A stretch of DNA of 64,000 nt from Sipunculus nudus (GCA_026874595.1 CM049307.1:81508643-81572642); one strand, 5' to 3'. Shown: positions 36,443 through 48,566, counted from the stretch's first letter. Program-made: numbers and translations. The notes: a model not told the origin generated them from the letters alone.

Positions 36443-37146
36443 TTAGATATACCATAATTTCCTCAAAATGTTTTTTAAGATAAGCCCCTCTAAGAATCTT
36501 TTAACAGGTACAACTTTAGGGCTATACATGTCTAATCTACACTTTATTGATGGTTGCTTTTGTCTCCATGTGAAAGATTTTATAGATTCATTCCTTAATC
36601 TCCATATGTCTACAAGTGTCCACTCTGATATTATATCTTTTAAATCATCAACTGATTTAGCTTTGACAATTTGTCTACCACCACATTTATCAATATAATC
36701 TAAAACAATATTAAAATCTCCTCCTAATATCAAATGCATGTCCTGAGTTATCCCATAATGCACTAATGTATCTCTAATTCTCTTAAAGAAAATAACTTGT
36801 TTGCTTTCAAGGTTTAGTGCATAGATATTGCATAGATAAATAATATGGTCTTGAATTGAAGTTTCTAGAAAAAGTAATCTACCTTAATTGTCTTTAAACA
36901 TTCTGATAATTTCATAATCCAAACCTGATTTAAAAAGTACAGCTATTCCTCTACTATGACTGCTGCCATGGTTATATATTATATTTCCTCCCCACTCATT
37001 CCTCCATTGTCGTTCGACTATCTTTGTACTGTATGCTTCTTGTAAGTATATTATATCAGCCTTGGTTTTTCGTGCCCATGTAAAGACACATCTCCTTTTT
37101 TGAAGTTGTTTAGGCCCCTTACATTTAATGTAGCTACTTTAATTCT
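36443..37146 (-). pseudogene. L1-like endonuclease domain (ORF2 N-terminus), decayed
   Basis: Minus-strand translation starts IKVATLNVRGLNNFKKGDV (the N motif) and continues ADIIYLQEAYSTK (the E motif), RQWRNEWGG, HGSSHSRGIAVLFKSG, then LILGGDFNIVLDYIDKCGG, LVDIWRL, KSFTWRQKQPSIKCRLDM. These are the standard parts of an L1/Tx1-type APE endonuclease. The pieces lie in more than one frame, so it is inactive. Confidence 0.85.
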
Positions 37147-38215
37147 TGGAAACTTTTCGAATTTCTCAATTAGTCATATATTCCTGCAGTAGCACAAAAA
37201 ACAGTAAATAGATTCAATATATATATCTTCCATTATCTGGAAGAGTATATATAAAATTACAAAATACCTAGCATTATTTCTTGTTATACTGGCAATTATC
37301 AGCATTCTGATCAGTTGAACTAAAATGCTGAACCAATCTATATTAGTCAAACCGCTAAATGATATACTGTTAAACAGCAACGGGTCCACATATTCATCTA
37401 TAAGTATTGCATAAAAATTCAATTGAAACAAACTTACAGGATTAAAGATAATATTAACAAAAGTACATTTGTTCATTACCTTCATCAGCTGAGTGGAATA
37501 ATGGTTAACAACTATGTCAGCATGGTAACACCAATCCATGCGAAAATAATAATAGTACTAATAACCCTAATCATAAATCGTTGTAAAATTAGAATGCTCA
37601 TACTCTGTTCAAAGCAATAACACCAAACACATACATATATGACAATAAATACACAAACCTCGTGAGTGTACCTACCTACGTCTGTTAAACTCGCATTCAT
37701 GACATTAGCGAGGGAAAATAGGAACAGCGCACACGAAACGGAAAAATATATCACCGGCTGGAATGTGTAGGGCCTCGGAAGTACATGTTTCGCTGGACCC
37801 ACTATTCTATTATATTTCAGCCAATCAGAAACGCATAACATTTAAAGCTGACTTGGTATTTGTTCGTTCATGCGTACCTGCATTAATGATAACCAACGCT
37901 CAGGTGCTTCCAAGAAAATCCCAAAGGCCCGTGTGGGGCGCGTATCAAAATAAGTTATGGGAAAAACGTGTGGTAAATAACTGTAATATTCAATATCTAT
38001 GACAATGTCACATAGCATATAAATCAAATACATTTACACCAAGTCCTATGTAATTGGTAGCATCAACCGATTCAAAATGAATATTCGGTACAAACTTTAA
38101 AGAGAATCAAAACACAACATAGCCAATTATTAAAATTGTTAAAGTTATGGCCTTATAATAATTTCAACATTGTTGAATGGTTCCCATAAAGCTGCTTTCA
38201 GTTCACTAAATGTCT
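37147..38215. other. Sequence between LINE ORF1 and ORF2 remnants
   Basis: About 1 kb with two hydrophobic open frames on the minus strand (37174-37539 and 37512-37841) that match nothing I recognise. It is either the element's inter-ORF spacer or a later insertion. Confidence 0.4.
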
Positions 38216-39021
38216 TTAGCCCTGAATGTCCACGTGCTTTCCGTCAATTATAAGTTTCCCCCGATAGAATGTTGCTTTTAGTCCGTCATTGTATGCTTCA
38301 CGCATTTGCTGTAAGGCCAGTCTTTTGAGTTCATAGTCCGTCTTTGTTAGATCTTCAAAGATCTTTATTTGCCCGTCTCTGTTTAGCTGTGTTTTGGCCT
38401 CTTTCAAAACTGCATTCCGGTCTATCCTTTTAACAAACTTCACAATAATATGGCGTTGTTTATAAGAAACAAATTTGCCAGTGCGGTGCGCATTTTCAAT
38501 ATTGCTTTCAATTTCGCTGACTGAGAGTTCTCCCAGTAACCGCTTTTCTGTTAAAAGCCGAGCCGCTACTTTCACGCAATTTTCTCCTCTATTTTCACCA
38601 AGTCCCGCTATGCGGATATTAAATTCTCTCGAATACCTTTCCAGTTCATTTTTTTTCCACATCTCTATTTTTGTTTCTTTCAGTTCTCTTTCTAGGTTTT
38701 CCTGAATTATCTTGATACCGTTCACTTCTGTAACTAATTTTTGGTTCTCTTCTGACATTTTTCTACCTTCTCTTTATACTCGTCTATCTGGTTCTGTGAA
38801 AATTGAAGGCTATGGGTTAACTGGGTTATTTTCTCTTCGTTATTGTCAGTGTTCTGCTTTAATTCCCTGAATTTTGTGTCAATTTCCTCACTGAGCAAAA
38901 TTCTGAGCATATCTATGGCACCAATAATAGTCTTTTTAAAAAAAATCAGTTTCCTATCAATATCTGTATTTTGAAGAGAACCAGGATCACCTTCTGTCCG
39001 TCTTTCCCCCGCTTCCGCCAT
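38216..39021 (-). pseudogene. L1-like ORF1 protein (coiled coil, RRM, CTD), one frameshift
   Basis: Minus-strand frames 39021-38734 and 38758-38216 overlap at a frame change near 38746. The first starts MAEAGERRTEGDPGSLQNTD and is charged and coiled-coil-like; the second continues the coil and then reads REFNIRIAGL, IENAHRTGK, RHIIVKFVKR, IKIFEDLTK, ATFYRGKLIIDGK. This is the RNA-binding RRM and C-terminal domain of L1-type ORF1p, which coats its own RNA. Apart from the frameshift it is well preserved, so the element is not ancient. Confidence 0.9.
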
Positions 39022-39237
39022 GACTGTCTCTGTGGAGCTAGTTTCCCTACTTTTTCAAGACCTTTCTTTTCCCTCAGTTACCAAATATTTTTGTATACTG
39101 TTCATTTGCTTGCTTTTCTGTAGCCCTTTATTCCTAGTTTCCATTGACTGTGTGAGATAATTTGAAATAAACAAGTCTTTTCAATGTGCCCAGTCCGAGG
39201 CCCTAAAACACGTCCGTTCAGCCCAGCATGCCAACCG

Positions 39238-39358
39238 GAACATTAACACAAATATTGATGGACATCACCCATTCTTAGATATTCCATGCTTTCCTACAAA
39301 CGTTCTTTAAGATAAGCCCCTCTAAGAATCTTTTAACAGGTACAACTTTAGGGCTATA
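39238..39358 (-). mobile_element. Second copy of the LINE endonuclease fragment
   Basis: Nearly identical to 36405-36526 (ATTAACACAA, ATTGATGGACATCACC, AAGATAAGCCCCTCTAAG, AATCTTTTAACAGGTACAAC, TTTAGGGCTATACA). Both copies begin at the same place on the left and diverge at different places on the right. Confidence 0.85.
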
Positions 39359-39360
39359 CA

Positions 39361-40007
39361 AAACCTTATTTTTTAGTTTTGGGTTGACATTTTATAAGCG
39401 GACAGTGATAGTGGATGTGCACAGGATGCATGTGAATGACAACTGTTTGATGTTGATTATTAAGTGCAACATAAGTAAACATTGCACTGTGCCAGGGGGG
39501 CTAATCCTATTACCTCATCATAGAGTACCAGGTACGTGGTTGAATAAGTAAGGCGTCAATTCATGGTACTGGCTTAGCAGTTTCTTTGCTTAAGTGACAT
39601 AAGAAAGTCTAGTGACTGTCAGATCAGAAGTATGCTTATCAGTACAAAATATAGCTCTGAGTGGTGCATTCACTACTAGATATAAACCATCATAGGAATA
39701 GCAAGTCTGGGCTGAGGTCTGACTGGAGCCTGTGCAGGCACATAAAAGTACATGTAGCCTGGTTAGTATGTCAATATCCCATACCTATAGCCTTGAGTCA
39801 AATAATGTTATTATTTTGATTATGTAATCAGTGAGTAATTCACTTCTGACTTTGTTTATCTGTTTTTTCATTAATAGTTGGAAATATAAATATTAAATAA
39901 TTAGCAGTTTTTCTGATTGCTAATAATTAAAAATTCACAATGAATTAGGCTCCGAAAGTTTAAATATGAAGATACTTCAATTGGAAAAGTCAATGAATTG
40001 CCCACAT
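39361..40007. other. Intergenic stretch
   Basis: Nothing recognisable. Confidence 0.5.
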
Positions 40008-40616
40008 TATCTGGACATGTGAAATCACAGCTTATAAGCCGCAGTTTTTCACAACTGCTATCCATAGGCCATATGGAAATGATACACTGGTTGGGACTTT
40101 ATGTGCGATTTGCGCTTCATCTGCAACATCAGTGAGCTCAACAAAATAATTCGTATGCAATATCTAGCACAAATATTAACCAGTACAACCATACACTGTA
40201 TATACCCTACAGTTCACTCTAGTTTACTGAACTGTCATGGAAACTTCGTATTGATCCAGGGTGGACCTGTGTCACCCCCATATGAAAATGTTTCGTAATC
40301 AGTCAATGTTGTATTTTCTGCAACATAATCTGTAACACACTACGATTTAAATAAAGCCGATTTATCCCGGTGCAGAAGCCTCTCTCCCTCTATCTCTCTA
40401 TCTCTCTATATCTCTCTCATTGCTGTCTTCCTGGAAACTGATGCTTACTGTTGCGGAATTGAAAATGAAAATGTCTCGAAAATATAATTATACATAATAT
40501 TTAAAATAATGAATGCAATGAACTTTATAATTATTATTATTTTTTTATTATTATTATTATTATATTAATCTTTCCTAGAAACATTTTGTAAATCGTACAC
40601 GACATGTAAATGTTCC

Positions 40617-40679
<63 letters not shown>

Positions 40680-41821
40680 CAATATAGAATTTACAAAGAT
40701 TACCCAAAAAAAATTGGAGGATTATCATTAGCTGTTTACACAAAGATAGACATAGAATGTGTACTTATAAACGGCACAGTTCAGCGTCCGTCCGCGTTGA
40801 GGGAGGCGTGATCCGCATACCATTGTCACTGCATGGTTCGCTCGTTTTATAGTGTGATCCAGCCAGACGTTCAAACGTATATGGCTATATGCGTTGACCA
40901 GCATTTGGATAACACTGTGGAAATTTTAACGCTTTTACGGATACGCGCGCACAATGGTTCTAAAGTTCAGGCAAGAGAATAATAAATGATCATCTCCTGA
41001 AAGTTTAATCTCAAAAAATATTCATGACAAATGCTAATATAATAATAACAATAATAATGATATCAAAATACTACTTCTATTACTAATAATAAAAATAATG
41101 ATAATAATATTTATAGCAGAATGATTAAAACATAGAGAAAAATGACAATGTAACTTGTACCAGCAACAAGATCTATATAGATATATAGATATGTAGTATG
41201 GTAGTTAACCGACCCAGTCAGTTTTGCTGCACCCATAATTAAACAGCATGAAAGGATCAGTAGATTCTATTCAACTTTAGCAATATTTTGCTTATGTTCC
41301 CAGTGAACTTTTAAACTTCAGGTTAACTATATTTTTTTTTTAATTGTTGTAAGCTGAGAAATTAAGAAAATCAGGGAAATTATTTCTGTTTTACTATTTC
41401 TACCTTCCTGAATAAATTTACTTTGTTTTATTTACTTTGCTCATACGTCATTATCTTCAATCTTGTTCAATCGAACATATTTAGTTGTTTTTTTTTAATT
41501 GATAACGACATATCTTTCAGGTATCTTTTACTTTTACCAGTTGATTGTTTACTTTCACTTTAGACTGCCAATATGACCTTACGCAGAAAATGCTCTAGTG
41601 AAATCATTCGTAATACAGAACAATCCATTTAAGACGAGGGTTTGGGGCCTTCATGGAGTCATTGATTGTTGTTGACATCATGTGGGATATGTTTACAGGT
41701 AATGGGTGGAATCATGCTCCTCATAAGCAGGTTAAATCTATATGCCCTTTTGTAGAAGTTGATGACTGAAATTCGGAGTGGACCCTGCACCTAGAATTAA
41801 AACACTGAGCATTATATAGGG
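40008..41821 (+). repeat. Duplicated block, copy 2
   Basis: Paralogue of 26207-28751, downstream of the lectin gene. It lacks both MITE insertions of copy 1 and preserves the pre-insertion site of the outer nested element at 41376-41400. It has its own unrelated stretch near 40940-41230. A short GGGTAAGGGTTAGGG, similar to telomere repeat, sits exactly where homology ends. Confidence 0.85.
40620..40676. repeat. (TA)n microsatellite
   Basis: About 28 TA dinucleotides, orthologous in position to 26864-26916. Confidence 0.9.
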
Positions 41822-42150
41822 TAAGGGTTAGGGTGAAAGGCTAATTAACTCGCCGTACACCCTGACCAAGCCCAACTCGTCACAGGTTATTAACGGTACA
41901 AAGCTTGTATGGTACAATAAATTTTCTTAATGAAAAAAGTTGCAGCTGAGTATATTTCAATTGTCGAGGATATTGTCATTTTTTATAGTAACATATATTT
42001 TTTATGAACAATGACAACTATGACTTTCGCCGCGTGTCCCAGTTGAGGGCGGCACAGACCATTACATAAACGTCCTAAAGATAGCGAGAGAATCTATAAT
42101 AATGTACAAGAGAATCTACTAATACCATTTCTTCGCCAACGGTAGTTTGT

Positions 42151-42254
42151 GGAGATATATAACAAGAATACACAGAAAAAGTCTGATCAACCCGTATGGG
42201 ATTCCGTCGTATGTGATCCGACCTTTTTCTGTGTAATTTTTGTACTATATCTCC
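42151..42254. repeat. 104-nt near-perfect hairpin
   Basis: GGAGATATATAACAAGAATA and ACACAGAAAAAG on the left pair with CTTTTTCTGTGT and TACTATATCTCC on the right. The stem continues through GTCTGATCA / TGATCCGAC to a small loop. It could be a minimal MITE or a transcribed hairpin. Confidence 0.75.
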
Positions 42255-44710
42255 ATGTGATGGACCAGCATGGCCTTTTAAACATATTTCTATAACGGTA
42301 CTTTGCGTGCCAACTTTTAACTGCCAAGACGATATGTCTTTCCCACCCACTCAATCAATCAATCAAGCCTATAAGTGGCGCTCTGTTAGCAAACACGCAT
42401 GGGTGCTCACGTTAATTGCTCTTACCTGCAGCCATTCATGTGACATTTGTATACATTCACTGATGCACTTCACAAGTCTTTTCATGGTCGAACACAACTT
42501 ATGTCAGAGCCAATATTTATATTTAGAAAAAAGTCCCTTTTTACCTTGTCCTTATTAACTTCTTGAAAGTGAAATATTACATCAAGAATTCAGGATAATC
42601 GCCATTGCATTTAACACACAAGGAACAAACAGTACCAGAAATATTAACTTGTCACATGAGTAAATGCTAAGGAATAAAGTCATATCTCCGATACTGTGTC
42701 CACTTCAAGCTAGTCCTTGTACTGGCAGAACTGGAAGATAAAATCCAGTACACCGGTGTCAAGATCATTCATATACCAGCAAGTCACTAGGTATTACAAG
42801 GTGACAAATGGTTAACCTTTAGAACCTTTCAGACAAACAGAAGTGATTTAGTTTTATATTCTAAAACTTCTGCTTTGTATCCAATTTATCAGAAACAAAA
42901 ATATCTGGTTTAAGTGCCCGAAAATGCTCAAATGTGATTTCTTAATCATCATATCTTCAAAAAATTTCCTCACCGTGTGAGGGGGGCACTACCCCCCCCC
43001 CCCCCCCCCAACAGTTTGTTCTGGATCCGCCACCGAGCTTGGTGGGTCAGGAAGTTAGCATTGTTGATGTAACACTTGTACACGATGTAACCCGGCTCGG
43101 TCATCGTCTAAAAGTGCATGCATGCATGAGTTCCCGTCCGCTATAGATAAACGAAGGCAGCGACCTGTGGCTCTGTATTTGCAACAGACCCACTATTGGG
43201 TCTAGCGATTTACCGAATTTTGGTAACCTTTTGGTGTCTATGGTTAGAGTACTGTCCATTCTAGTATAATAAATTGGAGAAAGTGTTAAATGTGCAAAAA
43301 AACACGTATATAATAAGGCCGTTTTATTTGGCCCGGTTTTTCAGACGGCCAAAAATTACATCCTTTGACCCTTATTAAGAGTTAAAATAAAGCACTAAAA
43401 ATACGAGTAATAACCTAAAGTTTTAATTGTTCCATAAAGGATAGATCCAGTCTTCATGATAAACACTTAGGCCAGGCTAAGTGTTATGCGGCCTAACTTG
43501 ACAGGGTAGCGCGTTCCAAATGGTCACTTGGTCCGTCACAGAGTGAACGCAAGATGAAATGTAGCCCGCTCCACATTTATTTGGACCGGTTTACCTCGCG
43601 CCAAAATTTGCTAGAGTAAATGGGGCTAATATAGTCAAAATTTTGCCAGAATCCTCGCAAACTGTGATGTGTGACACAAGTCAAGCCAAGAGAAATGTTT
43701 GCAAGATTCACCAACGCAGCATTTGCAACAGAGATCAACTCTGTACACGCACCTGAATGAATGCCCCTATACTAATATCAGTCAATAATGCTCGCCCTCG
43801 ACATGGAAAACACATATACTTAGTCAAAATTTTCTAAATATCTTGGGTGTAACCCTCCAAAAATATTTTTACAAAAATCCTGTTACAATTTTAGGTAGGG
43901 TGAAATTCTCACTTTGAAGAAACGTCGTTTCCTTTTATGTTTAAGTTAATAGTAGATTTTATATTGCAGAGTGAGCATGATTGCGTTAGTTGTGTTGTTT
44001 AAATAAGTAACAAACAAGCTATAAGTAGACTATTTATTCATGAAAAAAGAGGAAAAAAAATGTACATTGCGACACATCAATTAGCATGTGATTTACAGGT
44101 AAACTGAATCAGTATGTGCCAATAATTTGACCACATTCCATCTCATAAGATAAAACTCTTGAGTCATGCACATACATACATTTTCGTGACTGCTCAAAAG
44201 TACAGGATAGTAAGGTGTCAAGTGCATTCGGGAATAACCTTGTCGTTGATTGAACCATTTATGAATTATTATCATGTAACGAGTATAAATACTGAGCTCA
44301 AACCCCCTCACATTATAGGCAGTCATAGCCGATCACCACAGACATTAATACATGACTGATATAAAATAATATCGGTAATTTATGCATGCAATGATACGCT
44401 CTTTAATCTATCATTTTCAAATATTACAACAGAACTTTCCGGAAGCATTTTCGGGAACGCAGTTAGCACCTGGTACAGGATATTTGCCCAAAATTCTGAT
44501 TTCGGGAATAGTCGCATTTTCAAGTATTTTATCATATCCAATAAAACTAACAAATCTTCGGCGCCAAGAAGTGGTCATGATTAAGTACAAAGTCTTGTTA
44601 AATTGACGCAAAAGGAACTTCAAAAATGCAGACGCCAAACATAGGCAAATTTGTTACTTTTTAATACCATGCATGCAGTGCACCCTCGTCCTGACGTTGT
44701 TTATAACAAT
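42255..44710. other. Intergenic stretch
   Basis: No supported gene. A run of about 18 C at 42992-43009 is followed by TTCTGGATCCGCCACCG, the end motif of the G/C-tract elements. Other frames are short and unmatched. Confidence 0.5.
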
Positions 44711-44718
44711 GTAGAAAC

Positions 44719-45600
44719 TATAGGGCTATATCAATATATCGATATATCGATACGAATCGATACACGACGTCGATACGATAACCGAAATGCGTTGCATGCT
44801 GTATCGGTCGTATCGATTGCTTGCTAATGAATAACATTCTAACTATAACTTTACATATAACCATGACATATTATAAATCTAAATGCACTGCAGCCTATAT
44901 ATTTGTTGCTTTGGCTTTTAAGACTTGTTAATAAATGTATATACGCATGCAGGTCAGTACTTCCATGACAAGCAGTTGCATGTGAGCGATAATAGAAGAA
45001 TGATAATAACGTTTCTCTTTATTAATGAAACTTATATTCACATCACATATTGCTACAAGGAACAGGGTACATTCACGTATATATCCTATCTTCATATATG
45101 TCATTCAATCTCTAATTTTTTAACGGTCATATAGGTTACTCGGAACTCCCGCGTTCAACATCAGATGTCAAATAAATGGTTAAAGCCTGGGGACAAATCC
45201 TGTACAAACAGGAGAGTGACTAATGGGATTCATATTCACAGAATTATACAAAACTGTGTAATTACATGACATAAAAAAACAGCCTATGCTCTTCACCACC
45301 GAATGCAATAAAACACGTATGTGCGGGGGGCAGGGGATGATAAGGGCTCAAAGAAGTAATAAAAGCAACTGGTTGGTTTTTTCATTTAATATCAAGCTTA
45401 AGCTGCTTAAGTGCATAGCATACTAAATATGTTTTATGTTAAAATAAATAAAAAAAACACACAAAAAACAAGAAACAGAGCTTTTATTAAGAAATGATAT
45501 ACAAAGAAAAATTAAACGTATCGTCAATACGTATCGGTATCGAATTAACTGTATCGCAATACGTATTGTACCGGAAGAGGCGGACCGATACCCAGCCCTA
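44719..45600. mobile_element. hAT-like non-autonomous element
   Basis: The left end TAGGGCTATATC and the reverse complement of the right end, TAGGGCTGGGTATC, resemble hAT termini. GTAGAAAC (44711-44718) and GTAGAAAG (45601-45608) look like an 8-bp target duplication with one change. Subterminal TATCGATACG / CGTATCGGTATC phrases repeat in both ends. There is no transposase. A relative lies at 50042-50607. Confidence 0.75.
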
Positions 45601-46285
45601 GTAGAAAGTAGAAACCGCTTTTAATGGGCTTTTTTTTTGTTCAGAAAGTCCCATTATGGCACATTTTAAGGCACTGCCGTACTGCATAAAAAGGATTAAC
45701 ATTTTCAAACATTTACTTAAACTTAACATCAACTGAGGAGTGTATATCACGGTGTTTCGAAGGGAGCAAACAAACACGTGTAAACATCCTGACCCCTGAC
45801 TATTGTTGTTTCGCGCGATGTAGCATGCTTGTGGGACGTAGCTCGATTTGATCTTGCTCAATATTGTCCCACATGCGACGCATTTTCCTTTGTTCTAACT
45901 GTATGTTCAAATCTGCAAGCATCACAGGGACATGAAAAGTATCCATGCATCCATGCAGCTTTATGTTCATTGCGACTTTCCAAATATGGCAAAGAACTGG
46001 TGCGTAGCCAAAAAAAATGACATGCGTGACCTTCGACCAAGGAGGCAAATCAGTTATATATAGCCCTAAACCGCTCGCCTGCCATGTGACACTAACCTCG
46101 CAAACCTAACGGCTTGCATTAAATTTAATTGGGCTTTAACTAATATATATTAGGCCCTGCAATATATTCAATTGAGTCAGATAGCCATACAGTGAGAGTT
46201 TCTAGTATATAAGCCTCACATTACACACCATGCACCCAATGCCCTTGTAATCAGTTTCAGCAGGTGTTATGGTTGTTTTCTATAC
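45601..46285. other. Intergenic stretch
   Basis: Overlapping short frames on both strands; none matches a known family. Confidence 0.45.
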
Positions 46286-46340
46286 CGGCTAGTGTGGCTC
46301 AGGGGGAGAGTCCTGTGAGCCGGGAGATCGCGAATTCACA
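46286..46340 (+). repeat. Possible tRNA-derived SINE head
   Basis: GTGTGGCTCAGGGGGAGAG resembles a tRNA A box in context. GATCGCGAATTCAC about 25 bp on is a weak B-box relative. It is not a functional tRNA: the acceptor stem is absent. Confidence 0.35.
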
Positions 46341-46372
46341 ATGTTTTTATGTTCCAGAATGCCTGCTTGGTC

Positions 46373-46488
46373 CACTGTACAGATATATACGTCTGCCAGT
46401 TCACGCATATATACGAATATACACGCACATGGAAACACACCTATTTTTCACGCATATGGCACACACGCGCACATGGAAACACACCATT
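46373..46488 (-). mobile_element. Half MITE related to 27168-27404
   Basis: Reverse complement reads GTGTTTCCATGTGCGTGTA, GCGTGAACTGG, GTACAGTGGACCAAGCAGGC, matching the left half of the 27168 element. The terminal motif is doubled (ends near 46445 and 46488). The other half is missing here. Confidence 0.65.
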
Positions 46489-46564
46489 AATATAACCCCC
46501 ATGCCAGCGTGTCACTCTTCAAAGTGGACCCGTTAAACACAATGTAACAAAATTCTGGCTCTTA

Positions 46565-47195
46565 AGCCGGCAATACACGAGGCGACATGTCGCGCGACAT
46601 GTCGCAGAACACGAATGTTCTGCGACAGGTTGCACAACAACAACAGTCCATATACACAGCGACATGTTCTGCAACGTCCTGCAAAACTATGATAAAAACT
46701 ACATGCACCGAACATAACTTCCAGGTTTCAACGAAATAACACAATTTATCAATATAAGTACGAGTGACGAAAAAATGTATTCTGCCTAGGACATATTTCG
46801 TCTTGTTTCTCTTTATTAATGTAGATATATAAGAAAAATAGGCATAGGTATTCTGGAAAAGCTACACAATTTCTTCTTAGTTTCCTGTTGACCGCGCATA
46901 CATACACATATATATAGCACCCTAATCAGACAGTGAAACCATGGACGGTCACATTATCAATGGATAACATGATCAATCGTTATATATATATAACTGTTAT
47001 TTTTTGGCTCTTCCCAACACTTGGCCTGATGTCGCGCGACAAGTCGCAGGAAAAAAGAAACATGTTTCTTCTTCTGCGACATGTCGCGCAACCCATGAAA
47101 ACGTGCGACTAACGCCCATACACGGTGCGACTTGTCGCAGAACAAGCGTGTTCTGCGACTTGTCGCGCGACATGTCGCCTCGTGTATGGCCGGCT
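46565..47195. mobile_element. PIF/Harbinger-like MITE, about 50-bp terminal inverted repeats
   Basis: AGCCGGCAATACACGAGGCG at the left and CGCCTCGTGTATGGCCGGCT at the right begin terminal inverted repeats about 50 bp long, differing at few positions. TTA flanks both sides (46562-46564 and 47196-47198). Inside the repeats the 12-bp palindrome GCGACATGTCGC occurs twice at the left end. The short frames on both strands here are by-products of this repeat structure. No transposase is encoded. Confidence 0.85.
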
Positions 47196-47213
47196 TTAGT
47201 CCCTTGAGTCAAG

Positions 47214-47340
47214 GGGTGTTTCCATGTGCGCGTATATGCGTATATGTGCGATTATGCGTGAAAAATCGCTCATATGATTTTGAAACTTGCCGTCAGCGTA
47301 TATGCGTATTTGCGTGAAAATCGCAACAGGAGCTCAGGGA
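47214..47340 (-). mobile_element. Half MITE related to 27168-27404 (other end)
   Basis: GGGGTGTTTCCATGTGCGCG, GTCAGCGTATATGCGTAT, GCGTGAAAATCG and CTCAGGGA match the reverse complement of the right half of the 27168 element. Together with 46373-46488 it encloses the 46565-47195 element with the family's ends facing inwards. Confidence 0.6.
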
Positions 47341-48513
47341 TTAAATGTCGAAGCCCAAGGACAGCTGGAGCATTGCATTAGAAATTCTTGAGGGAGCCAC
47401 GGATGATGGATTCTGTAATTCGACATTTTTAACGTCTATAACCAATGTTGGAAAATGCCCAATTAATTATTTAAAAATACAAAAGGACCTAGAACCACAA
47501 TGGTCCCCGGCCATATGTTAACTATGCAGGAAAGTATGGCATCAGTGATGGTGTGGGACAGACGGACGGATTTTGAAGGACAGGTGGACGAAAGGACGGA
47601 GGGACTGACAGAAGCGGCCCATTTTAGTAGTCCTCTTACTTAACGGCGGGGGAATAAAAAGATGCCTGATCCTGGTGTAGGCATACGCCTCTCCAAACGA
47701 TTCCTTGGATTTTCAACGTTAATGTTTTTGTTGAAAGGGTGATATTTGTATGACGGCAACTAAAATAATGTAATGAATCTCTGATAAAAAATGATAACAA
47801 TGTTTCCATCCTGGAAAGGGGGGGGGGGGCTTCAGCCCCCAAAGCTCCCCCTCTGGATCCGCCATTGGACTTTTGTAAGAAAAGCTGGGATTTCTTGAAA
47901 TGGACTAGTTACTGAAGTGCGCCAATGCATACGTTTCTAACGACACAATTTATAATTGTAGGCTTTTTGGGCCTGCTTTTCTTTTGTGATTATTTTGTTT
48001 TTGCACTGTATATGATTTCTTATCTCTGACATAACGCCAATCTGTTTTAGTTTGTTGCTGATCCAGCGAATAAGATTTTAAATTTATATTAAATAATACA
48101 TGCGATGTGCATATCTTATAGGAGTGGTAGCTAATGTTGAACCCCCCAAGCAGCTTAGGTTCCTGTTATTCAGTTTTCTTTTGTAACTTTGGAGTTGACT
48201 GGCCATTATGATATCGGTCTTATCACATGCGCCTGTTCATAATTCTTGATAAAGTAGGCGAGTGGACTAGCTGAAGCAAGGTATCTGCATGCGCAAAGCA
48301 AGAGACCTGGTTCTGAGGAAGATTGTTGAGAGACAATAGTTTTAACCTGTAAGCCGAGCTTTAAAAAGTATAAACTGTAAAATCCTGCGGTCAAGCAAAC
48401 TTGATATTCAGTTTACAATCCGCAGCGCCCAGTGACTGGCTTCTCGAAAAGGGAGTCTAGAAGAAAAGCAGTTTATTTTTTATATATTTTTGGTTTATTG
48501 CAAAATTATCTAA

Positions 48514-48515
<2 letters not shown>
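47341..48515. other. Intergenic stretch
   Basis: No gene seen. A CGGACGGATT/GGACGGAGGGACTGACAG patch near 47560-47612 resembles the dispersed repeat end. A G tract at 47818-47829 precedes CTCTGGATCCGCCATTGG. Confidence 0.45.

Positions 48516-48561
<46 letters not shown>
48516..48561. repeat. (TA)n microsatellite
   Basis: About 22 TA dinucleotides. Confidence 0.9.

Positions 48562-48566
<5 letters not shown>

Larger units (their letters stand above)
36412..39240 (-). mobile_element. L1-like LINE, partial: ORF1 plus endonuclease, no RT
   Basis: On the minus strand, ORF1 (39021-38216) is followed by about 1 kb of non-coding sequence and the start of ORF2 (endonuclease, 37146-36443). The sequence stops inside the endonuclease region; no reverse transcriptase or 3' end follows. 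LINE insertions normally keep the 3' end, so the missing RT means a deletion or a secondary rearrangement. A second small fragment of the same endonuclease lies just beyond the 5' end at about 39238-39358. Confidence 0.85.

Noticed and set aside
41816-41832. Telomere-like GGGTAAGGGTTAGGG
   Set aside because: Only about two units; too short to call an interstitial telomere, although its place at a homology boundary is noted.
43960-45134. Short frames of 66-77 residues on both strands
   Set aside because: No family match and part overlaps a hAT-like element.
46533-47317. Six or more overlapping 60-70 residue frames on both strands
   Set aside because: They come from long terminal inverted repeats of a MITE.
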